Source: Ramlibacter sp. (GTDB lineage: Bacteria; Pseudomonadota; Gammaproteobacteria; Burkholderiales; Burkholderiaceae_C). From it: 58,367 nt of DNA. Shown here in pieces: positions 1 through 10,000 of the stretch; positions within the stretch are counted from its first letter, which is position 1; every line of letters starts with the position of its first letter. The position numbers were made by a program, and so were the translations under genes. The notes under the pieces were generated by a model. It was not told the DNA's origin, made no database searches, and worked only from the letters and a program-made list of their open reading frames with translations. The stretch spans positions 1-58,367 of the forward strand of contig JAJTCN010000045.1 in the NCBI GenBank assembly GCA_021323335.1, in the 5' to 3' direction.

Positions 1-1422
1 TACATCGCCAACGCCGGCGTGCGTTCCTCGTCCGAGCGCACCCTGCCCGTCATCGACCCCTCGGACGGCCAACCCTACGACGCCATCCAGCGCGGCACCC
101 CGGAAGACATCGACCGCGCCGTGCAGGCCGCGCGCCAGTGCTTCGAAGGCCCCTGGGGCAAATTGAGCGCCGCCGAGCGCGGCCGGCTCATGATGCGCCT
201 GTCGCTGAAGATCTCCGAGTGCATCGACGAGCTCGCGGCCATCGAGCAGCGCGATTGCGGCAAACCCACCAAGCAGGCACGCGCCGACGCGGTGGCGCTG
301 GCCCGCTACTTCGAGTTCTACGCCGGCGCCTGCGACAAGCTGCACGGCGAGACCCTGCCCTACCAGGACGGCTACACGGTGCTCACGTGGCGCGAGCCGC
401 ATGGCGTCACGGGGCACGTGATCCCCTGGAACTACCCGATGCAGATCTTCGGTCGCAGCGTCGGCGGCGCGCTGGCCGCGGGCAACGTCTGCGTGGTCAA
501 GCCGTCGGAAGATGCCTGCCTCTCGCTGATCCGCGTGGCGCAGCTCGCCGCGGACGTCGGCTTCCCTGCCGGCGCCATCAACATCGTCACCGGTTACGGC
601 CATGAAGTCGGCGACGCGCTGGCACGCCACCCCGGCATCGACCACATCAGCTTCACCGGCAGCCCGCGGGTGGGCACGGTGATCCAGCAAGTGGCCGCCG
701 AGCGCCATTGCCCGGTCACGCTGGAGCTGGGCGGCAAGAGCCCGCAGATCGTCTTCGCCGATGCCGACGTCGACCAGGTGCTGCCGGTGGTGATCAACGC
801 CATCGTCCAGAACGCCGGCCAGACCTGCTCGGCCGGCTCGCGCCTGCTGGTGGAGGAAAGCCTGTACGAGCCTTTGCTGGAGCGCCTGGGCGAGGCCTTC
901 ACCCGCCTGCGCGTCGGGCCGGCCGCCATGGACCTGGACGTCGGGCCGCTGATCCGCCAGACGCAGCAGCAGCGCGTGTGGGACTTCCTGTCCGACGCGC
1001 AGCATGCCGGCATCTCCGTCATGGCCCAGGGTGTCGTGGTGGACGAAGCGCCGCAGTCCGGCTACTACCAGGCGCCGACGCTGCTGCGCGACGTGCCGAT
1101 CACGCACCGGCTGGCGCAGGAAGAAGTGTTCGGCCCGGTGCTGTCCGCCATGAGCTTCCGCAACGAGGACCACGCGGTGGAGCTCGCCAACGCCACGCAG
1201 TTCGGCCTGGTGGCCGGCGTCTGGACGCGCGACGGCGCGCGCCAGCTGCGCATGGCGCGCAAGGTGCGCAGCGGCCAGGTCTTCATCAACAACTACGGCG
1301 CCGGCGGCGGCGTGGAGCTGCCCTTCGGCGGCGTCAAGTCCTCGGGCTACGGCCGCGAAAAGGGCTTCGAGGCCCTGTACGGCTTCACGACGCTCAAGAC
1401 GGTGGCGATCAAGCACGGGTGA
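1..1422 (+). CDS. Aldehyde dehydrogenase family protein (5' end cut by window edge)
   Basis: NAD(P)-dependent oxidation of an aldehyde to the acid. The frame is open from base 1 and its first residues (YIANAGV) already match the usual ALDH N-terminus, so only a few codons lie outside the window. A GTG at 19 is an unlikely true start. Counting from base 1, the oxyanion-hole Asn of IPWNYP is residue 144, the general base Glu of LELGGKSP is 242, and the catalytic Cys of GQTCSAGSR is 276. The C-terminal PFGGVKSSGYGRE motif is present. Length (473 codons) is near the family norm of about 480-500. It lies 20 bp before an SDR dehydrogenase, suggesting a two-gene catabolic unit. The substrate cannot be told from sequence. 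Confidence 0.93.
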   Translation, partial: YIANAGVRSSSERTLPVIDPSDGQPYDAIQRGTPEDIDRAVQAARQCFEGPWGKLSAAERGRLMMRLSLKISECIDELAAIEQRDCGKPTKQARADAVALARYFEFYAGACDKLHGETLPYQDGYTVLTWREPHGVTGHVIPWNYPMQIFGRSVGGALAAGNVCVVKPSEDACLSLIRVAQLAADVGFPAGAINIVTGYGHEVGDALARHPGIDHISFTGSPRVGTVIQQVAAERHCPVTLELGGKSPQIVFADADVDQVLPVVINAIVQNAGQTCSAGSRLLVEESLYEPLLERLGEAFTRLRVGPAAMDLDVGPLIRQTQQQRVWDFLSDAQHAGISVMAQGVVVDEAPQSGYYQAPTLLRDVPITHRLAQEEVFGPVLSAMSFRNEDHAVELANATQFGLVAGVWTRDGARQLRMARKVRSGQVFINNYGAGGGVELPFGGVKSSGYGREKGFEALYGFTTLKTVAIKHG

Positions 1423-1442
1423 CCGGAAAAGGAAACGAAAAC

Positions 1443-2204
1443 ATGCGCGTCAAGGACAAATCCATCATCGTCACCGGTTCGGGCGGCGGCATCGGCGAGG
1501 GCATCGCCCACCGCCTGGCCGCCGAGGGCGCCCAGGTGATCGTCAACGACATCGATGCCGGCCGCGGCGAGAAAGTCGCCGCCGCCATCCGCGCGGAGGG
1601 CGGCCGCGCCACCTTCTTCGCGGCCGACGTCACCAAGTCCGCCGACGTGAAGGCCCTGGTGGCTACCGCGGTGGAGCGCCACGGCAAGCTCGACGTAATG
1701 GTCAACAACGCCGGCTGGACCCACCGCAACCGCCCTGCGCTGGAGGTGAGCGAGGAGGACTTCGACCGTGTCTACGCGATCAACATGAAGAGCATCTACC
1801 TGGCCACCATCCACGCGGTGCCGGCCTTTCGCGCCAACAAGGGCGGCGTGTTCATCAACATCGCCTCCACCGCCGGCGTGCGGCCGCGGCCGGGGCTGAC
1901 CTGGTACAACGGCTCCAAGGGCGCGGTGATCACCACCAGCAAGTCGCTGGCGGCGGAGTTCGGTCCGGACAACATCCGCGTGAACTGCATCAACCCGGTG
2001 TTCAACCCCGACACCGGCCTGTCCGCCGAGTTCGCGGGCGGCCCGGTGGACGAAGCCCGCCGTGCGAAATTCCTCGCGACGATCCCGCTGGGACGCTTTT
2101 CGACGGCGATGGACGTCGCCAATGCGGCCTTGTACCTGTCCAGCGACGAGGCGTCCTTCATCTCGGGGGTCTGCATCGAGGTGGACGGGGCGCGCTGCGT
2201 CTAA
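1443..2204 (+). CDS. SDR family NAD(P)-dependent oxidoreductase
   Basis: Short-chain dehydrogenase/reductase of 253 aa, the classical SDR length. The Rossmann motif TGSGGGIGEG is near residue 11, followed by the NNAG motif, the catalytic Ser of NIASTAG, and Tyr/Lys of WYNGSKG (YxxxK). The ATG at 1443 follows an AAGGAAA stretch (1430-1436) that can act as a ribosome binding site. The gene follows the aldehyde dehydrogenase by 20 bp and is probably cotranscribed with it. An alcohol or 3-oxoacyl substrate converted to an aldehyde or ketone would fit. The exact reaction is unknown. Confidence 0.92.
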   Translation: MRVKDKSIIVTGSGGGIGEGIAHRLAAEGAQVIVNDIDAGRGEKVAAAIRAEGGRATFFAADVTKSADVKALVATAVERHGKLDVMVNNAGWTHRNRPALEVSEEDFDRVYAINMKSIYLATIHAVPAFRANKGGVFINIASTAGVRPRPGLTWYNGSKGAVITTSKSLAAEFGPDNIRVNCINPVFNPDTGLSAEFAGGPVDEARRAKFLATIPLGRFSTAMDVANAALYLSSDEASFISGVCIEVDGARCV

Positions 2205-2249
2205 ACCCCTGCATTTGGACGGACGAGCAGGCAGCCTCACAATCCAGGC

Positions 2250-3365
2250 ATGGCTGAACGCGTGATCCCGCTCGTCGACCAGCGCCTGGCGGCGCTGCGG
2301 GCGGCCGTGCCTGCCGACGCGGTGGCGCCCACCGGACTGCTGGCCGACACGCTCGGCCGGGACCTGCGCGACCTGCGCATCAGCGTCACCGACCGCTGCA
2401 ACTTCCGCTGCAGCTACTGCATGCCCAAGGAGGTGTTCGACAAGGACCACCCCTACCTGCCGCATGCCTCCCTGCTCAGCTTCGAGGAGATCACCCGCCT
2501 GGCCCGCCAGTTCCTGGCGCACGGCGTGCGCAAGATCCGGCTCACCGGTGGCGAGCCGCTGCTGCGCAAGAACCTCGAGATCCTGGTCGGCCAGCTGGCG
2601 CAGCTGCGCACCGTGGACGGCACGCCGCCCGAACTGACGCTCACCACCAACGGCTCGCTGCTGGCGCGCAAGGCGCGGGCTCTGAAGGAGGCGGGCCTGA
2701 AGCGCGTGACGGTCAGCCTGGACGGGCTGGACGACACGGTGTTCCGCCGCATGAACGACGTCGACTTCCCGGTGGCCGAGGTGCTGGACGGCATCGCCGC
2801 GGCGCGCGACGCCGGCCTCGGCCCGATCAAGGTCAACATGGTGGTCAAGCGCGGCACCAACGAGGACGAGATCGTCCCGATGGCGCGCCACTTCCGCGGC
2901 AGCGGCATCGTGCTGCGCTTCATCGAATACATGGACGTCGGCGCCACCAACGGCTGGCGGATGGACGAAGTCGTGCCCTCGGCCGAGGTGCGCTCGCGCA
3001 TCGCGGCCCACTTCCCGCTGGTGCAGCTGGACCCCTCCGCTCCCGGCGAGACCGCCGAGCGCTGGGGCTATGCCGACGGCGCGGGCGAAGTGGGATTCAT
3101 CAGCAGCGTGACGCACGCCTTCTGCGGCGACTGCAATCGCGCCCGTCTCTCCACCGAAGGCAAGCTGTACCTCTGCCTGTTCGCGGCCAACGGCTACGAC
3201 CTGCGCGAACTGCTGCGCGGCGGCGCCACCGACGCCGAGCTCGCCGCCGCCATCGGCCACATCTGGCAAGGCCGCACCGACCGCTATTCGGAGCTGCGCG
3301 GCACGCTGGCCGCCGAGACCGGCACCCGTGGCCGGCGCGTCGAAATGAGCTACATCGGCGGCTGA
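2250..3365 (+). CDS. moaA: GTP 3',8-cyclase (molybdenum cofactor step 1)
   Basis: Radical SAM enzyme that converts GTP to 3',8-cyclo-GTP, the first step of molybdenum cofactor synthesis. It has 371 aa. The N-terminal radical SAM cluster motif CNFRCSYC (CxxxCxxC) lies near residues 50-57. The TGGEPLLR motif follows, then the C-terminal second cluster [11 protein letters not shown]...LCLF. The protein ends in Gly-Gly, as MoaA needs for activity. The gene opens a Moco set with mobA and moeA. MoaC and MoaE are not in the window. Confidence 0.97.
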   Translation: MAERVIPLVDQRLAALRAAVPADAVAPTGLLADTLGRDLRDLRISVTDRCNFRCSYCMPKEVFDKDHPYLPHASLLSFEEITRLARQFLAHGVRKIRLTGGEPLLRKNLEILVGQLAQLRTVDGTPPELTLTTNGSLLARKARALKEAGLKRVTVSLDGLDDTVFRRMNDVDFPVAEVLDGIAAARDAGLGPIKVNMVVKRGTNEDEIVPMARHFRGSGIVLRFIEYMDVGATNGWRMDEVVPSAEVRSRIAAHFPLVQLDPSAPGETAERWGYADGAGEVGFISSVTHAFCGDCNRARLSTEGKLYLCLFAANGYDLRELLRGGATDAELAAAIGHIWQGRTDRYSELRGTLAAETGTRGRRVEMSYIGG

Positions 3366-3399
3366 TCCCCGGGGCTTTTTTCGGCGTTACAGTCCCGGG

Positions 3400-4011
3400 A
3401 TGGACAAGAACGACGTGACCGGCGTGATCCTCGCCGGCGGCCGCGGCTCCCGCATGGGCGGCGCCGACAAGGGCCTGCAGAACTTCCGCGGCATGCCGAT
3501 GGCGATGTACACGCTGATGCGGCTCGGCCCGCAGGTCGGCGAGGTGATGATCAACGCCAACCGCAACCTCTCGGCCTACGAATCGTTCGGCATCCCGGTC
3601 TGGCCCGACAGCCTGTCCGATTACGCCGGGCCGCTGGCCGGCTTCCTCACCGGGCTGGAGCATTGCGAGACCGAGTACATGGTCACCGTTCCCTGCGACA
3701 CGCCGCTGTTCCCGCAGGACCTCGTCGCGCGGCTGGGCGAGGCGCTGGAGCGCGAGGACGCCGAGATCGCCATGGCGAGCGCGCGCGAGGAAGACGGCCA
3801 GCTGCGCGCGCAGCCGGTGTTCTCTTTGATGAAGCGCGAGCTGATGGAAAGCCTGGTGCGCTTCACCCACGAGGGCGGGCGCAAGATCGACGCCTGGACG
3901 GCGCAGCACCGCACCGTCCTCGTTCCCTTCGACCGCCCCGGCGACGATGCCTCGGCCTTCTTCAACGCCAACACGCTCGCCGAGCTGCACAAGCTCGAGC
4001 AATCGCCGTGA
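3400..4011 (+). CDS. mobA: Molybdenum cofactor guanylyltransferase
   Basis: Transfers GMP from GTP to Mo-molybdopterin to make the bis-MGD form used by DMSO-reductase-family enzymes. It has 203 aa, typical of MobA. The nucleotide-binding signature [12 protein letters not shown] is followed by [10 protein letters not shown] near residues 9-30. It sits 34 bp after moaA. Its stop codon overlaps the moeA GTG start (GTGA), so the two are probably translationally coupled. Confidence 0.95.
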   Translation: MDKNDVTGVILAGGRGSRMGGADKGLQNFRGMPMAMYTLMRLGPQVGEVMINANRNLSAYESFGIPVWPDSLSDYAGPLAGFLTGLEHCETEYMVTVPCDTPLFPQDLVARLGEALEREDAEIAMASAREEDGQLRAQPVFSLMKRELMESLVRFTHEGGRKIDAWTAQHRTVLVPFDRPGDDASAFFNANTLAELHKLEQSP

Positions 4012-5276
4012 GCGCGTCGATCGCCGAGATAGCGCGTCAGTTGCAGGGTTACGACCCGCAGGCGCTGTCCGCCGATGGGGTCGGCGACTTCCTGGAACGG
4101 CTCGTGTCTCCGGTGACGGAGGTAGAAAAGGTCGGCGTGCTCGATGCGCTGGGGCGCGTGCTCGCCGGCGACCTGATCTCGCCGATCAGCGTGCCGCCGC
4201 ACGACAACTCCGCCATGGACGGCTATGCCTTCGACGGCGCGCAGCTGGCCGCGGGCGCGCTGCAGCTCGAGGTGGTGGGCACCGCGCTGGCCGGCAAGGC
4301 CTGGCAAGGCCAGGTGGGCCGCGGCCAGTGCGTGAAGATCATGACCGGCGCCATCATGCCGGCCGGCCTGGACACGGTGGTGCCGCAGGAGTTCACGCAG
4401 GCGCTGGCCGACGGCCGCGTCGGGATCCCGGCCGGCCTGCTGCAGCCCGGCGACAACCGGCGCCACGCGGGCGAGGACCTGATGCAGGGCCGGCCCGCGC
4501 TGCGCGCCGGCGAGCGCATCGGGCCGGCGGCCTGCGGGCTGATCGCCAGCCTGGGCATCGCGCAGGTCGAGGTCTTCCGGCGCCTGAAGGTCGCCTATTT
4601 CTCGACCGGCGACGAGATCCTGAGCCTGGGCGAGCCGGCGCGCGAGGGCGCGGTGTTCGACAGCAACCGCTACACCGTGCACGGGCTGCTGCGGCGCCTG
4701 GGCTGCGAGGTCCTCGACCTGGGCGTGGTGCGCGACGAGCCGGCGCTGCTGGAGCAGGCCTTCCGCGACGCCGCGGCGCGCGCCGACGCCATCATCACCA
4801 GCGGCGGCGTGAGCGTCGGCGAAGCGGACTTCACCAAGGCGATGATGAAGAAGCTGGGCGACGTCGCTTTCTGGAAGATCGCCATGCGCCCCGGCCGGCC
4901 GATGGCGGTGGGGCGCATCGGCGACGCCGCGCTGTTCGGGCTGCCGGGCAACCCGGTGGCCGTGATGGTCACCTTCCTGGCCTTCGTGCGGCCCGCCTTG
5001 CTGCGCATGATGGGCGCGCGCGTCACGCAGCCGGTGCTGCTGAAGGCGCGCAGCGCCGAGGCGATGCGCAAGAAGCCGGGCCGCACGGAGTACCAGCGCG
5101 GCATCGTCACGCGCGGCGCCGACGGCGCGCTGGAAGCCCGCACCACGGGCAACCAGGGCTCGGGGGTGCTCAGGTCGATGGTGCAGGCCAACGGCTTGAT
5201 CGTGCTGCATCACGGCCAGGGGAACGTCGCCGTCGGCGACGAGGTGGACGTGATGATGTTCGAAGGGGCGCTCTGA
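4008..5276 (+). CDS. moeA: Molybdopterin molybdenumtransferase
   Basis: Inserts molybdate into adenylylated molybdopterin. It has 422 aa, close to the family norm. The GTG at 4008 is chosen because it overlaps the mobA stop as GTGA and gives the expected N-terminus ahead of the conserved [11 protein letters not shown] motif. [11 protein letters not shown] and [11 protein letters not shown] mark the MPT-binding domain. It is the last gene of the moaA-mobA-moeA run. It is followed by a palindromic repeat with a strong hairpin before the convergent BNR-repeat gene. Confidence 0.96.
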   Translation: MSASIAEIARQLQGYDPQALSADGVGDFLERLVSPVTEVEKVGVLDALGRVLAGDLISPISVPPHDNSAMDGYAFDGAQLAAGALQLEVVGTALAGKAWQGQVGRGQCVKIMTGAIMPAGLDTVVPQEFTQALADGRVGIPAGLLQPGDNRRHAGEDLMQGRPALRAGERIGPAACGLIASLGIAQVEVFRRLKVAYFSTGDEILSLGEPAREGAVFDSNRYTVHGLLRRLGCEVLDLGVVRDEPALLEQAFRDAAARADAIITSGGVSVGEADFTKAMMKKLGDVAFWKIAMRPGRPMAVGRIGDAALFGLPGNPVAVMVTFLAFVRPALLRMMGARVTQPVLLKARSAEAMRKKPGRTEYQRGIVTRGADGALEARTTGNQGSGVLRSMVQANGLIVLHHGQGNVAVGDEVDVMMFEGAL

Positions 5277-5283
5277 TCACCGG

Positions 5284-5384
5284 GGTTCGGCTGCGCGCTC
5301 ACCGCCGGCCTACGGGGTCGGCGTCTTCGTTGGCGGAATCGCGGGCGCATTCGTAGGTCGGGTTGCGCGAACGCGCACCCCGAC
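5284..5384. repeat. REP-like imperfect palindromic repeat, copy 1 (intergenic)
   Basis: The stretch between the convergent moeA and BNR genes is palindromic. The left part (5284-5325) matches 20763-20805 inside dnaX at about 30 of 36 positions; both encode the peptide [10 protein letters not shown] on the + strand. The right part ends in a hairpin at 5357-5384: GTCGGG-T-T-GCGCG, loop AA, CGCGC-A-C-CCCGAC, 12 of 13 positions paired. No T tract follows, so it is not a classical intrinsic terminator, but it could stop or protect both converging transcripts. Sequences of the type GTAGGTCGGGTT recur in many proteobacterial genomes. Confidence 0.7.
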
Positions 5385-5413
5385 ACCCTCACCCTCACCT
5401 CACCCCGACACCT

Positions 5414-6499
5414 TCACGCGAAGCGCAACGCCGCAATCGGCGGCAAGTCCCGCGACACGCACTGCCAGCTCGCGCCCTCGTCCTCGCTCACCCACAACCC
5501 GCCGGTCGTCGACCCCATGGCCAGCGTCCGCCCATCGTCGGCGCAGACCAGCGCATGGCGGTACACGAGGTGATACGCATCGCTGGCGGGCAAGCCCTCC
5601 CCGTGCGACACGAAGCTGGCCCCGCCATCGCGCGTCTCGGTCACCACCATGCGGCCGTCCACCGGCATGCGCTGCGCATCGGAATGCGCGGGCGCGAACC
5701 AGGCACGCTGCGGGTCCGCGGGATGCGCGGCGACGGCGAAGCCGAAGCCGCTGGGCGCGGGCGATGCGATGGGCTGCCAGCGCATGCCGCCGTCGGTGGA
5801 CCGGAAGATGCCGCCGTGATGCTGCACCCACAGCGCGTCGGGCTGGGCAGCGCAGGCGTCCAGGCGGTGCACGTCCTGGATGTTGCCGTCGAAGCGCCGC
5901 TCCGGCGGCATGTAGGCCCCGGCGTCGAGCCCTTCCGAGGTGTTGGCCCAGGTGCGGCCGCCGTCGCGCGTCTGCCAGACGCCGCCGCAGGAGATGGCGA
6001 GCGTCACGTGCTCCGGATCGCGCGGGTCCACCAGGATCGAATGGATGCCGGGATGGTCGTAGCCGCCGCCGAACCACTGGCCGCGTTCCGGCCGGTCCCA
6101 TAGCGACTCCACCAATTGCCAGCTCTCGCCGCGATCGTCCGACACGAACAGGCCGGCCGGCAACGCCCCGGCCCAGAGCCGCCCGCCGCCGGCTTCCAGG
6201 CTCCAGACCAGGTCCACCGCCCACGGCATCGGGTCGTCCTTCCAGGGCCCTTCGGTGGGCTTGGGTGGGAAGGCCGGCGCAGCCACGTCCTGCCAGGTGC
6301 GGCCGTGGTCGGCGCTGCGCTTGACCTTGACCCCGAAGTGGCCGAGCCGCAGGGCGGCGTACCAGTTGCCGTCGGCCGGATCGGCCAGCACCTGCGTCAC
6401 TGGCTCGCCGGGGAAATGCGGTGGGCCCAGGCGCCAGCCGGCGGGCGAGCGGCGCAGTTCGAACAGCCCCTTGCGGGTGGCCACGTGCAGCAGATCCAT
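5414..6499 (-). CDS. BNR/sialidase-like beta-propeller repeat protein
   Basis: 361 aa with no signal peptide, so probably cytoplasmic. Several Asp-box (BNR) motifs of the form SxDxGxTW are visible: SADHGRTW, SDDRGESW, TRDGGRTW, STDGGMRW, TRDGGASF and SEDEGASW, spread along the chain as in a beta-propeller. The start MDLLHVATRKGLFELRR fits family members that begin with a TRKGLF motif. Sialidase catalytic residues are not evident, so an enzymatic role should not be assumed. It is the last gene after the MoaD-like gene on the minus strand. The structured element at 6505-6772 begins 5 nt upstream of its ATG and leaves no Shine-Dalgarno sequence. Confidence 0.8.
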   Translation of the reverse strand: MDLLHVATRKGLFELRRSPAGWRLGPPHFPGEPVTQVLADPADGNWYAALRLGHFGVKVKRSADHGRTWQDVAAPAFPPKPTEGPWKDDPMPWAVDLVWSLEAGGGRLWAGALPAGLFVSDDRGESWQLVESLWDRPERGQWFGGGYDHPGIHSILVDPRDPEHVTLAISCGGVWQTRDGGRTWANTSEGLDAGAYMPPERRFDGNIQDVHRLDACAAQPDALWVQHHGGIFRSTDGGMRWQPIASPAPSGFGFAVAAHPADPQRAWFAPAHSDAQRMPVDGRMVVTETRDGGASFVSHGEGLPASDAYHLVYRHALVCADDGRTLAMGSTTGGLWVSEDEGASWQCVSRDLPPIAALRFA

Positions 6500-6504
6500 C
6501 GTTC

Positions 6505-6772
6505 AGTCCAGTGAGTCAGGCAAATAGCACCCCCCGCCGGGCCGAGAAGGGGTGCAGGAGTAGGCGCGGTCCGCAGCCCAGGCTGGCCGCCTGGGCAAGG
6601 AACGCAACGCCCTCCTGCGCCCCTTATCGGCCCGGCCCTTTGGGTGCGCGCCAGAAAGACCGCACTCTGCGTTGCAAATCCTCGCCAGGTGTCCAACCTG
6701 GCTGTTGTTTGCGCCTTGATTGCGGCCTTTCTGGCGCGCACGGGGGGTGCTATTTGCCTGATTCACTGGACT
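6505..6772. mobile_element. 268-bp three-way-junction palindromic element (MITE-like)
   Basis: The ends are a 32-bp inverted repeat (6505-6536 against 6741-6772) with a single mismatch. Inside, nothing is left unpaired on a large scale. A left arm pairs 6537-6560 with 6612-6635 (one mismatch, one wobble) and carries an 8-bp hairpin (6576-6583/6589-6596). A right arm pairs 6644-6664 with 6721-6741 (20 of 21) and carries a 7-bp hairpin (6684-6690/6696-6702). The whole unit therefore folds as a Y or T shape in DNA or RNA. It sits exactly between the MoaD-like stop codon and the BNR gene. No obvious target-site duplication is visible. It encodes no transposase, so if mobile it must be moved in trans. 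Confidence 0.75.
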
Positions 6773-7040
6773 AGCCTCCTGTGAGTGCCTGGATGACCAT
6801 CAACTGGTCCCGCGCCGCCAGCGGACGCTCGAGCGCGGTGGGCCGCAGCAGCATCTCCCCGTTGACGAACAGCGCCACATGCTTGCGCAAGCCGCCCTGC
6901 TCGTCCAGCACGTAATGCCGCAGCGGCGGCGCGGCAAGGAAGGCCGCGTCCAGCGCGGCCCGCACCGAAAGCGCGTCCACCTCCTGCGGCGGGCAAGGCA
7001 CGTGCCGGGTCAGCGCGGGCGCGAAGCTGACGGTCGGCAC
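6771..7040 (-). CDS. MoaD/ThiS family small sulfur-carrier-like protein
   Basis: 89 aa with a beta-grasp (ubiquitin-like) pattern: a hydrophobic N-terminal strand, the HVALFVNGEMLL segment, the RPLAARDQLMVIQALTGG end, and a terminal Gly-Gly used in this family for thiocarboxylate formation or conjugation. The start is GTG at 7040, 4 nt after the RND permease stop. The stop TAG lies directly after Gly-Gly, and its last two bases belong to the palindromic element. It is followed by the BNR protein rather than by MoaE. It may not be the Moco MoaD, and its partner is unknown. Confidence 0.8.
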   Translation of the reverse strand: MPTVSFAPALTRHVPCPPQEVDALSVRAALDAAFLAAPPLRHYVLDEQGGLRKHVALFVNGEMLLRPTALERPLAARDQLMVIQALTGG

Positions 7041-7044
7041 GGCG

Positions 7045-10000
7045 TCATTTGGCCGGCAGCGGATCGGCGTCGTGCGACGGCGATCCCTCCCTGGCCTCGG
7101 CCATGTTCGCGCCGGGCACTTCCTTGCGCGCGAACAGCATGTACATGGTGGGCACCACGAAGATGGTCAGCAGCGTGCCCAGGCTCATGCCTCCGACGAT
7201 CACCCAGCCGATCTGCTGGCGGCTCTCGGCGCCCGCCCCGCTGGCGATGGCCAGCGGCAACGCGCCGAGCACCATGGCGCCGGTGGTCATCAGGATCGGG
7301 CGCAGGCGCTGCGACGCCGCCTTGATCACCGCCTCCACGGTCTGCATGCCCTGTTCGCGCAGCTGGTTGGCGAACTCCACGATCAGGATGCCGTGCTTCG
7401 TGATCAGCCCCACCAGCGTGATCAGGCCGATCTGCGAATACACGTTCAGCGAGCCGCCGCTCCACTTCAACGCCAGCAGCGCGCCGATCATCGACAGCGG
7501 CACCGACAGCAGGATCACGAACGGGTCGACGAAGCTCTCGAACTGCGCGGCCAGCACCAGGAAGATGAAGAACAGCGCCAGCACGAACACGATCGCCAGC
7601 GCGCCCTGCGAGTTCTTGAACTCGCGCGAGGTGCCGTTCAGCTCGGTGGTGTAGCCGCTCTTGAGCACCTTGGCGGCGGTCTGGTCCATGAAGGTCAGCG
7701 CCTGGCCCAGCGAGTAGTCGGGCGCCAGGCTGGCGGTGATGGAGGCCGAGCGGCGCTGGCCGAAGTGGTTCAGCTCGCGCGGGCTCACGCTCTCGCGCAC
7801 CTTCACCAGCGCCGACAGCGGGATCATGGTGTCGTTGCGGCCCCGCACGTTGATGCCGTCGATGTCCTCCGGCGTCGTGCGGCCGCGCGGCTCGGTCTGC
7901 ACGATCACGTCGTACTGCTCGGCGTCGCGCTTGTAGCGGGTGACGATGCGCCCGCCCAGCATGGTCTCCAGCGCCTTGGCCACCACCTCCACGCTCACGC
8001 CCAGGTCGGCCGCCTTCTCGCGGTCGACCTCGATGCGCAGCTCCGGCTTGTTCAGCCGCAGGTCGGCGTCGGGCGAGACGATGCCCGGGTTCTTGCCGAT
8101 CTCCTCCAGCATCTGCCGCACCAGCACGTTCAGGTTCTCGTAGCTGTCGGAGGTCTGGATCACGAAGTTCAGCGGCCGCTCGCGGAAGCCCTGCCCCAGC
8201 GACGGCGGCGTGATGATGAAGGCATTGACGCCCGGCAGCGAGTTGGTCTTGGGGGCGAGTTCGCGCGCCATCTCCAGCGTGGTGCGCTTGCGGTCCTCCC
8301 AGTCCACGGTGCGGTAGATCACGCTGGCCTGCGACACCGTGGGGTTGCCGATGCTGCCGAAGATGCGGTCGAATTCCTTGTAGCCCTGCCCCAGCCGCTC
8401 GAGCTCGCGGGCATAGCGGTTGGTGTACTCGAAGGTGGAGCCGTCGGGCGCGTTGACGCTGGCCAGGATGGTCCCTCGGTCCTCCATCGGCGACAGCTCC
8501 TGCCGCATCGAGGGCCAGACCAGCGCGATGCCCACGGCGCTCAGCAGCATCCCGCCGACCACCAGCCAGCGGGCCTGCAGCACGCGGCCCATGAAGCGGC
8601 CGCTGCGCGCGCGCGGCGTCCAGCGTCGCAGCAGCACCCAGCGCAGCAGCCGCGCGTAGCCGTTCTGCACCGCCGTCAGCCAGCGCTCCATGTGGCTGTC
8701 GAACCAGGTCGGGTTCGGGTTGTGCTTCAGGAGCTTGGAGCACATCATGGGCGTGAGGGTCAGCGCCACGAAGCCGGACACCACCACCGCGCCGGCCAGC
8801 GCCAGCGCGAACTCGACGAACAGGCGCCCGGTGCGCCCGGGCGTGAAAGCCAGCGGCGCGTACACCGCCACCAGCGTCAGCGTCATGGTGATCACCGCGA
8901 AGCCGATCTCGCGCGCGCCTTTGATGGCCGCAGAGAACGGGTCGAGCCCCTCCTCGATGTGCCGGAAGATGTTCTCCAGCATCACGATGGCGTCGTCCAC
9001 CACCAGGCCGATGGCCAGCACCAGCGCCAGCAGCGTCAGCGTGTTGATGGTGAAGCCGGCCAGCGCCATCATGGCGAAGGTGCCGATCAGGCTGACCGGG
9101 ATGGTGACGATCGGGATGATCGAGGCGCGGAAGGTGCGCAGGAAGACGAAGATCACCAGCGCCACCAGCAGGATGGCCTCGGCGATGGTCTTGTAGACGT
9201 TCTGCACCGAGCGGTCGATGAACAGCGAGTTGTCGTTGGCGACGTCGATCTTCACGCCCGGCGGCAGGTCCTTCTCCAGCTGCGGGATCATGTCCCGCAC
9301 GCCCTGCGACAGGCTCAGCGGGTTCGCCGTGGCCTGGCGGATCACCCCGGCGCCGATGGCGAGCTTGCCGTTCAGGCGGACCTGGCTGCGCTCGTCGGCC
9401 GGCGCCTCCTGCACCCGCGCCACGTCGCGCAGCCGCACCGGGAAGCCGTTGACGTTGCGGATGACGATGTTGCCGAACTGCTCGGGCTTGGCCAGGTCGG
9501 TCTGCGAGGTGACGCTGAATTCGCGCTGCTGCGACTCGATGCGGCCGGCCGGCAGCTCCAGGTTGCTCCGGCGGATGGCGTCCTCCACGTCCTGCGTGGT
9601 CAGGCGGAAGCCCGCCAGCTTGTCCGGGTCGAGCCAGACGCGCATGGCGTACTTGCGCTCGCCGAAGATGCGCACGTCGGCCACGCCGGTCACGGTCTGC
9701 AGCCGCGGCTTGACGACGCGGTTGACCAGGTCGTTGATCTGCAGCGGTTGCAGCGAGTCGCTGGTGAACGCCAGCCAGATCACCGGGAAGGCGTCGGCCT
9801 CCACCTTGGCGATCACCGGCTCGTCGATCGCCTGCGGCAGCTTGTTGCGAACGCGGGCGGTGCGGTCGCGCACCTCGGCGGCCGCGGCGTCGGCGTCCTT
9901 TTCCAGCCGGAAGCGCACCGAGATCTGGCTCTGCTCGGCGCGGCTGATGGACGTCAGCACGTCCACCGCGTCGATGCCGGCGATGGAATCCTCCAGCGGC

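Noticed and set aside
1347..3269. A 640-codon minus-strand frame opposite the SDR and moaA genes
   Set aside because: Shadow frame. The plus-strand proteins have all their family motifs.
6503..6766. An 87-codon open frame on the minus strand inside the palindromic element
   Set aside because: The bases are fully explained by nested inverted repeats, and open frames exist on both strands because the element is palindromic and GC-rich. There is no ribosome site or domain.
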